Part shown: positions 5,076 to 9,595 of the stretch, one piece after another
Layout: every line of letters begins with the position of its first letter
Numbering within the stretch: the stretch's first letter is position 1
Assembly (NCBI GenBank): GCA_934255105.1
Contig: CAKQNH010000119.1
Coordinates: 1-9,595 of the forward strand
Direction: 5' to 3'
Source: an uncultured Pirellulaceae bacterium
GTDB lineage: Bacteria; Planctomycetota; Planctomycetia; Pirellulales; Pirellulaceae
Length of the DNA stretch: 9,595 bases
Program-made: the position numbers and the translations under genes
Notes under the pieces: model-generated
Databases searched by the model: none
What the model saw: only the letters and a program-made list of their open reading frames with translations
What the model was told of the DNA's origin: nothing

Positions 5076-6473
5076 GTGAAGGGACGAGAATTGAATAACT
5101 TGGGGATCCCCAAGGGACTAGCCATGCAAGCTGCCATGCATGCAGTCAAGCAAGCCGCAGCGGCGGGGCTCAATAAACTAGCCATGCGTGAGCAGATCGC
5201 AGCGGTCGTCGCCGCGCCGGCGGGCTTTACGGAAGACCGCGTGTGGGGCGAAATGGCAAGCTCGCTCGTCGGTGTGTTCCAAGCTCAAGCACGCTTCACC
5301 GGACGCGACGAACCGGCCCCCTGGCGTCAGTGGGGCGATGATCTAGAGCTGGGTGCCATTGCCCAGATGGCCAACGCCTGCACGCTACCTATCAGCGTGC
5401 GCGGCGCGCTGATGCCCGACGCGCATCAAGGATACGGACTGCCTATCGGCGGCGTGTTGGCCACGCAAAACAGCGTCATTCCCTACGCCGTCGGAGTCGA
5501 CATCGCCTGCCGCATGAAGCTCTCCGTGCTGGACATGCCCGTCGGTGCCCTGGACGGCCAACCCGATAGACTGCGCAACGCAATCGAACGCGAAACTCAG
5601 TTTGGTGTGGGAGCCTCGTTTCGCAGACCTCGCCAGCACCCAGTCATGGACGCCGATTGGACCGTCTCGCCCATCACGCTGAAGAATCGCGACCGAGCCT
5701 GGAAGCAGCTCGGTACCAGCGGAAGCGGCAATCACTTTGTCGAGTTCGGGACGCTGACTCTCGAGCGAGATGATATGGGGCTCAGCGCAGGCACCTACCT
5801 GGCGCTGCTCAGCCACAGTGGTTCGCGCGGTACCGGGGCGGCGGTTTGCGATTACTACAGCCGAGTGGCCCGCGAGTCACGCCCCGAATTGCCGCGAGAA
5901 TTGAGCACGCTGGCTTGGCTAGATCTCGATTCGCAGGCGGGGGCTGAATACTGGGCAGCCATGAATTTAATGGGTCAATACGCGGCGGCTAATCACGCCT
6001 GTATCCACCGGGAAATTGTGAGGCACCTAGGGGTCGAGGTGTTGGCCGACATCGAAAACCACCACAACTTTGCCTGGAAAGAGGTTCACGATGGCCAGGA
6101 GTTGATCGTGCACCGCAAAGGTGCCACGCCGGCCGGCGAGGGCGTGCTAGGCATTATCCCTGGGTCGATGGCAACGCCGGGCTATGTGGTTCGCGGCAAA
6201 GGTGTCGAGGCTTCGCTGCTGAGCGCTTCGCACGGCGCGGGGCGCCGCATGAGCCGCACGGCAGCCAAGGCCAAGTTCAGTTGGCGGGATGTCAAACGAC
6301 TGCTCGACGAGCGCGGCGTAACGTTGATGTCGGCCGGACTGGATGAGGTGCCGATGGCTTATAAGGACATCGATCAAGTCATGGCCGCACAGGCTGATCT
6401 GGTGCATACCGTCGCTCGCTTCGATCCTAGGCTCGTAAAGATGGCTCAGGCCGGCGAACGGCCCGAGGATTGA
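5076..6473 (+). CDS. rtcB: RtcB family RNA ligase (long bacterial type)
   Basis: A 465-residue RNA-splicing ligase homologue. RtcB joins RNA 2',3'-cyclic phosphate or 3'-phosphate ends to 5'-OH ends, using GTP and Mn2+ through a guanylylated histidine, in tRNA splicing or RNA repair. Expected motifs are all visible: DAHQGYGLPIGG (115-126), GVDIAC with metal ligands Asp142 and Cys145, GSGNHF with His220, SHSGSRG with His247, NHHNF with His329/330, and SHGAGR with the probable nucleophile His386. The N terminus MKGRELNNLGIPKG resembles the start of one RtcB subfamily and supports the GTG at 5076. No archease gene or CARF-type RtcR regulator is visible, unlike some rtc operons. It follows the sigma-54 regulator on the same strand after a 291-nt repeat-filled gap, and no clear promoter was found. 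Confidence 0.93.
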   Translation: MKGRELNNLGIPKGLAMQAAMHAVKQAAAAGLNKLAMREQIAAVVAAPAGFTEDRVWGEMASSLVGVFQAQARFTGRDEPAPWRQWGDDLELGAIAQMANACTLPISVRGALMPDAHQGYGLPIGGVLATQNSVIPYAVGVDIACRMKLSVLDMPVGALDGQPDRLRNAIERETQFGVGASFRRPRQHPVMDADWTVSPITLKNRDRAWKQLGTSGSGNHFVEFGTLTLERDDMGLSAGTYLALLSHSGSRGTGAAVCDYYSRVARESRPELPRELSTLAWLDLDSQAGAEYWAAMNLMGQYAAANHACIHREIVRHLGVEVLADIENHHNFAWKEVHDGQELIVHRKGATPAGEGVLGIIPGSMATPGYVVRGKGVEASLLSASHGAGRRMSRTAAKAKFSWRDVKRLLDERGVTLMSAGLDEVPMAYKDIDQVMAAQADLVHTVARFDPRLVKMAQAGERPED

Positions 6474-6479
6474 CCCAAG

Positions 6480-6743
6480 CCGTGGGATAAGCTTCCAGCT
6501 TGTCAGCTTTTGGAATCTGCAAGCTGCAAGCTAACCTCAGGGCATGGCAAGCTGGAAGCTTATCCCACGGCATGGCAAGCTGGAAGCTTATCTCAGGGCA
6601 TGACAAGCTGGAAGCTTATCCCACGGATCGACAAGCTGGAAGCTTATCTCACGGGCTGACAAGCTGGAAGCTTATCTCACGGCATGGCAAGCTGGAAGCT
6701 TATCCCACGGATCGACAAGCTGGAAGCTTATCCCACGGTGTCA
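6480..6743. repeat. 28-bp tandem repeat array (seven good copies, one degenerate, one inverted)
   Basis: The core CAAGCTGGAAGCTTATC recurs at 6548, 6576, 6604, 6632, 6660, 6688 and 6716, an exact 28-bp period. Positions 1-16 are invariant, positions 17-23 are mostly C(C/T)CACGG, and the last five vary between a few forms (CATGG, ATCGA, GCTGA). A degenerate copy precedes them at 6520-6547, and an inverted 23-bp copy bounds the array at 6480-6502. Each unit contains the small palindrome AAGCT-GGA-AGCTT. The array starts 7 nt after the rtcB stop, and its last unit ends exactly on the stop codon of the convergent beta-propeller gene. There are no spacers and no cas genes, so it is not CRISPR. Confidence 0.92.
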
Positions 6744-8213
6744 CTGGGGAATTAAGTCGAGGCAAATCAGCCGGTGGCTTCCGCGGATGTACAGCAGGCC
6801 ATGCGATAGCACTGGTGCCGCCCAGCAAGGATATTCGGCTAACGGCTTGCCAGAATGCGGGTCGTTGAGCTCGCTCAAATTGGCGCGCGCGATGACTTGC
6901 AAGCCAACGGGGGACGGTCGAGTCAATTCGAGCGTGCCGGTCTCGCCTAGTATCACTAGGTAGCCATCGACTTGTAACACGCTGCTGCGCTGGCGCTCGC
7001 GATCGCGGTCGGTCCACATCACTTCACCATCGGACAAGCGCACGCAGCGAAAGTCGGTGTCGGGCCCATTGCGGCCACTGCAACCATAGAGATAGCCATC
7101 GATGACCACCGGCGTGGCCCAGTGCGCGCGGAAGCGACAGCGGCTGCGCGGACCACCGTCTTGCCACACGACACTCGGCGGCTGACCGTGCTGTACGCTC
7201 AGTAGCGCGCTGCCGACCTCATAGGCTTCACTGATTAACACTCGGTCATTTTCGACAATTGGCATGGCTGCGTTAACACTCTCGAGCATCGAAGAGCGCC
7301 ACGGAAAATTGAATAGAAGTTGACCGCTGGCGGGTTCCCAGCCCATCAACCCCTCGCGCACAAAGGCTAAGCCAGTCGCTTGGCCGTCGAGCGTAGCTAC
7401 CGTCAAAGAAGCGTAGCTGGCCAGTCCATCTCCCACCCGATAGACCTCTTCTCCCGTAAGTTTGTCGAAGGCGACTACTGCGGTCCCATCGGGTTCGACT
7501 TGCCCCAGTCGCTCGGTCGGCAGATGACGCGTCTCGGGCGTGCTGCCGCCGATCATCACCAACAAAAGATTTTCATAGATACATGGGTTGCTGGCCACGC
7601 CAAAAAAATTGGGGACCACACCGTACTCGGTATTCAAGTCGCGAGTCCATATGCGTTGGCCACTCTGCGCGTCGATACACGACAGATTGCCGGTAACGCC
7701 ATACACGTATACCAACTGGCCGTCGACCAACGGGGAGCAGCGTGGGCCGTTGTTGTAGCCAAAGCGATCGTCGTACTGCACCTCGGCTTGCCAGTGCCAC
7801 AGCTCCTGGCCACTCTCGGCCGAGTAGCATGTCAGACGTTCGGCATCGCCATAGCGATCGAACTGAAACAATCTACCGTCGGAGATGGTCGGTGCCCCAT
7901 AGCTGACTCCCAATTCGATGGACCACACCAGCGGCGGGATTGGCTGCCAGCGGGCTGGGTCCACACCTGTTTCGCTCGAGGACCCATCCGCTTGTGGTCC
8001 CAAAAAGACGGGCCAGTCCCGGCCGTCCAAACGCTGGCGAGGAGGCAGGGCGGATTGCGCTGAAACCCGAGGAGTTCCCGAGACCGCTGGACTCGCGGGA
8101 ACGACTGGGTTCGAAGGTTTCTCTTGCCCACAAGCGGTGCAGTGAAGCAGCAACACGACCAGCAGCAGATGCGGCGGCAACAATCGACGGTGGTTCGGCG
8201 GGAAGTATGGCAT
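6741..8213 (-). CDS. PQQ-binding-like beta-propeller lipoprotein
   Basis: A 490-residue protein with an N-terminal export signal: NHRRLLPPHLLLVVLLL followed by the lipobox-like CTAC with Cys28, so probably a membrane-anchored lipoprotein on the outer face. The motif DWPVFLGPQADG (67-77) is the planctomycete-style start of a PQQ/WD-like propeller. At least five blade motifs follow: CYSAESGQELW (129-139), CIDAQSGQRIW (179-189), AFDKLTGEEVY (248-258), GWEPASGQLLF (291-301) and VRLSDGEVMW (391-400). The final strand reads LICLDL. Such proteins usually serve as scaffolds; no catalytic PQQ dehydrogenase residues are recognisable. The frame is open back to a GTG at 8297, but the ATG at 8213 gives a classic signal peptide. 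Neither start has a Shine-Dalgarno sequence. Its 3' end meets the 28-bp repeat array. Confidence 0.85.
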   Translation of the reverse strand: MPYFPPNHRRLLPPHLLLVVLLLHCTACGQEKPSNPVVPASPAVSGTPRVSAQSALPPRQRLDGRDWPVFLGPQADGSSSETGVDPARWQPIPPLVWSIELGVSYGAPTISDGRLFQFDRYGDAERLTCYSAESGQELWHWQAEVQYDDRFGYNNGPRCSPLVDGQLVYVYGVTGNLSCIDAQSGQRIWTRDLNTEYGVVPNFFGVASNPCIYENLLLVMIGGSTPETRHLPTERLGQVEPDGTAVVAFDKLTGEEVYRVGDGLASYASLTVATLDGQATGLAFVREGLMGWEPASGQLLFNFPWRSSMLESVNAAMPIVENDRVLISEAYEVGSALLSVQHGQPPSVVWQDGGPRSRCRFRAHWATPVVIDGYLYGCSGRNGPDTDFRCVRLSDGEVMWTDRDRERQRSSVLQVDGYLVILGETGTLELTRPSPVGLQVIARANLSELNDPHSGKPLAEYPCWAAPVLSHGLLYIRGSHRLICLDLIPQ

Positions 8214-8405
8214 AAGAACTGACAGGGGAGAGACCAAAGGCGGCAAGACGAGATAGACCAAGCGGAAAAAAACGAACAGGCGAAAAACGGGGCTCACGGG
8301 ACCGGCTCACATTTCCGATTGTAGCCTAATTCAGATGTGCCCTATGGACAATTGTACTTAAGCTGTGAAATCATATGCCCAGCATCGCTTTTGGTCTGTA
8401 GCGTA

Positions 8406-8483
8406 AAACGCTTGTCCCAAGCGTTTGAGAACTACTGTAAAACGCCTGCCAGAAGCGTTCAAAACAGCGATTTCGCAATCGCT
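8406..8483. repeat. Three short hairpins, non-identical members of the palindrome family
   Basis: 8406-8426 is AAACGCTTG-TCC-CAAGCGTTT (perfect 9-bp stem). 8441-8459 is AACGCCT-GCCAG-AAGCGTT (7-bp stem, one mismatch). 8466-8483 is AGCGATT-TCGC-AATCGCT (perfect 7-bp stem). The first shares its TTG-TCC-CAA core with the hairpin at 1810-1830 and its inner triplet with those at 8513-8602. Confidence 0.75.
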
Positions 8484-8512
8484 TGAAACCTGAGACCGAT
8501 GTGCGAGTGTGA

Positions 8513-8602
8513 CAGGAAACGGTTGGGACAACCGTGCTACAGCAGGAAACGGTTGGGACAACTGTGCTACAGCAGGAAACGGTTGGGACAACTGTTTTAC
8601 GG
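8513..8602 (+). repeat. 30-bp tandem repeat, three copies, each with an ACGGTTG-GGA-CAACYGT hairpin
   Basis: Three adjacent 30-bp units start at 8513, 8543 and 8573, each beginning CAGGAAACGGTTGGGACAAC. The first has a perfect 7-bp stem (ACGGTTG/CAACCGT); the other two carry CAACTGT, leaving a G-T wobble. The last ends in TTTTAC instead of GCTAC. The array ends about 50 nt before the chosen tmk start and may lie in its leader. Confidence 0.85.
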
Positions 8603-8651
8603 CAGAAAGCACCGGCGCATGAAAACGATATCACACAAAAGAAGTGCGGCA

Positions 8652-9275
8652 ATGAGCGGCTTGTTTTTAAGTTTAGATGGTATAGACGGAGCGGGAAAAT
8701 CGACGCAGGTGGCGCGGTTGACCGAGTGGTTCCAGCAGCGCGGCCGGCAGGTGATTGCGCCGCGCGATCCGGGGAGCACCGCCTTGGGGGAAGCTCTGCG
8801 CGAAATCCTACTGCATCGCCAAGAGATTCCATTGTCGATGACCGCTGAAATGCTGCTGTATATGGCCAGTCGGGCGCAGTTGGTCAGCCAGATCATCCGT
8901 CCAGCGTTAGCTGCTGGGCAAGTCGTCATCGCGGATCGCTACCTGCTGGCGAATGTGGTCTACCAGGGTTGTGCCGGCGGCCAGGATGTTGAACAGATTT
9001 GGCAAGTCGGCCAGATCGCTACGGCGGGATTAATGCCCGACTTAACGTGCATTCTGGATCTACCTGTGGCAGTGGCTATGGGACGCTTGAATCGCGGCCT
9101 GGATCGACTGGAGAGTCGCGGCCAAGAATATCTGCAATTGGTCCGCGATGGCTTTCGAGCTCAGGCCCTGCGGCTTGGGTCAGCCGCGATGATTATAGAT
9201 GCGAGTCAACCGCCGGACGAAATCCATGCGTGCATCGTCAGCGCACTAACGGCTCAACAGTTTGCATCCGAATGA
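8652..9275 (+). CDS. tmk: Thymidylate kinase (dTMP kinase)
   Basis: The 207-residue enzyme phosphorylates dTMP to dTDP with ATP, in the cytoplasmic pathway to dTTP. The N terminus MSGLFLSLDGIDGAGKSTQ contains the P-loop (GIDGAGKS, residues 10-17). PRDPGST, close to residue 50, corresponds to the (R)EPGGT segment of the family, with Asp and Ser replacing the usual Glu and Gly. ADRYLLANVVYQG matches the DRY...AYQG substrate-binding motif, and LNRGLDRLESRGQEYLQLVRDGF is the lid and following helix. The length is normal for the family (about 205-215). The ATG at 8652 is chosen because it gives the standard N terminus. The frame is open to 8499, but that extension reads through the tandem hairpins; an ATG at 8619 is another option. 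The Shine-Dalgarno sequence is weak. The beta-propeller gene is divergent upstream. Confidence 0.93.
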   Translation: MSGLFLSLDGIDGAGKSTQVARLTEWFQQRGRQVIAPRDPGSTALGEALREILLHRQEIPLSMTAEMLLYMASRAQLVSQIIRPALAAGQVVIADRYLLANVVYQGCAGGQDVEQIWQVGQIATAGLMPDLTCILDLPVAVAMGRLNRGLDRLESRGQEYLQLVRDGFRAQALRLGSAAMIIDASQPPDEIHACIVSALTAQQFASE

Positions 9276-9326
9276 ATAATGAATAGCGCTTGAGTGCGTC
9301 GTGCCTACTAGTTCATGGGTTTTAAG

Positions 9327-9358
9327 TCATGGGACTGGCGCAAATTCATGGGACTGGC
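9327..9358 (+). repeat. Short direct repeat, 13 bp twice with a 19-bp period
   Basis: TCATGGGACTGGC occurs at 9327-9339 and 9346-9358; a shorter related TTCATGGG lies just before at about 9312. The second copy runs into CCCAT, giving a small ATGGG-N5-CCCAT dyad. It lies in the gene-free stretch after tmk. Confidence 0.6.
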
Positions 9359-9415
9359 CCATCAGCCGTTTTGGCGTTGGCATCGGCACAGATATCACTG
9401 CGGCGAATTTGGTAT

Positions 9416-9472
9416 CCGAAGTCGCCAGACTTTGGACAAATTAGGCTACGGCCGAAGTCTGGCGACTTCGGC
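9416..9472. repeat. Pair of inverted hairpin repeats after tmk
   Basis: 9416-9435 is CCGAAGTC-GCCA-GACTTTGG (8-bp stem with one G-T wobble). 9451-9472 is GCCGAAGTC-TGGC-GACTTCGGC (perfect 9-bp stem). The two loops are complementary, so the hairpins are inverted copies of one element, and GGCTACG occurs on either side of the second. The adjoining AATTAGGCTAC (9439-9449) is found inverted at 8321-8331. The pair could form a terminator-like structure between tmk and the minus-strand frame at the right edge, but no T-run follows. Confidence 0.75.
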
Positions 9473-9505
9473 TACGACAGCAATTCTTCACACGACGCTT
9501 AGCGG

Positions 9506-9595
9506 TTACTTCGGAGAGACAGTGCACATCATACGTTTGCCGAACTGCTGCGGTGTGGAGTCGAGCTTGCCGTGGAGTAGCAATTCGTCGAGCAC
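9506..9595 (-). CDS. Possible C-terminal end of an unknown minus-strand protein (runs off the right edge)
   Basis: On the minus strand a frame is open from the right window edge to a TAA at 9506-9508 and encodes 29 residues, including LDELLLHGKLDSTPQQFGKR. The composition looks like a real helical C terminus, and the gap in front of it is filled with repeats as between other gene ends here. The stretch is too short to name a family, and another frame is also open to the edge, so this is tentative. Confidence 0.35.
   Translation of the reverse strand: MLDELLLHGKLDSTPQQFGKRMMCTVSPK

Larger units (their letters stand above)
8214..8651. other. Gap between the divergent beta-propeller and tmk genes, rich in hairpin repeats
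   Basis: No gene is supported here. From 8214 to 8297 the beta-propeller frame continues upstream but is probably untranslated. The rest carries a cluster of six short palindromes between 8406 and 8602. The promoters of both divergent genes should lie here, but I see no convincing sigma-70 or sigma-54 boxes. Confidence 0.6.

Noticed and set aside
6480..6743. CRISPR array
   Set aside because: Units are contiguous, with only 5 variable bases between conserved parts; no spacers and no cas genes.
6500..6868. 122-codon open frame with a repetitive protein (SWKLIS, DKLEAYP, QAGSLSHG)
   Set aside because: It is the 28-bp array read through three frames (28 is not a multiple of 3) and then runs antisense into the beta-propeller gene. 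There is no ribosome binding site or family similarity.
7380..8063. Plus-strand 227-codon frame opposite the beta-propeller gene
   Set aside because: Shadow of the minus-strand gene, which has clear domain motifs; the plus-strand translation has none.
8499..8651. N-terminal extension of thymidylate kinase with RKRLGQ repeats
   Set aside because: The repeats are the 30-bp hairpin units read in frame. The family start at MSGLFLSLDG fits the ATG at 8652.

Overview
This window most likely comes from a planctomycete of the Pirellulaceae type. The signs are a DWPVFLGP-type PQQ-like beta-propeller lipoprotein, a long bacterial RtcB, a compact thymidylate kinase, moderate GC content, and gaps filled with short palindromic repeats. 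This placement is inferred from gene style and was not checked against a database.

Left part (1-1732, minus strand): a tightly packed operon of small membrane proteins. In transcription order it encodes a CsbD-domain protein with a DUF883-like membrane tail, a YqjD/DUF883-like protein, a 73-residue single-span tail protein, a YqjE/holin-III-like protein with two membrane segments, and the start of a fifth gene that runs off the left edge. Upstream of the operon, on the minus strand at 1970-1985, is a near-perfect sigma-54 promoter (TGGCAC-N5-TTGCT, exact GG-N10-GC). The predicted 5' leader is about 225 nt long and contains nested palindromes.

Centre-left (2100-4784): a minus-strand histidine phosphotransfer (HPt) protein faces a plus-strand NtrC-type response regulator (REC, AAA+ with GSFTGA loop, Fis-like HTH) across a gap of about 400 bp. 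The HPt protein, the regulator and the sigma-54 promoter are adjacent. The simplest reading is a local phosphorelay that switches on the CsbD/YqjD/YqjE-like envelope-stress operon; this is inference.

Centre (4785-6743): a 290-nt gap with 42-bp repeats, then rtcB (RNA ligase). Its likely start is a GTG at 5076, downstream of the repeats. rtcB is followed by a 28-bp tandem array with seven good copies, one degenerate copy and one inverted copy. The array lies between convergent genes.

Right part (6741-9595): a minus-strand PQQ-like beta-propeller lipoprotein, a 438-nt divergent gap full of short hairpins, tmk (dTMP kinase), a repeat-bearing gap, and possibly the 3' end of another minus-strand gene at the right edge.

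The most notable signals are the sigma-54 promoter next to its likely activator, and a family of palindromes with a conserved TTG-(GGA/TCC)-CAA core and covarying outer stems. That family appears both in the operon leader and upstream of tmk.
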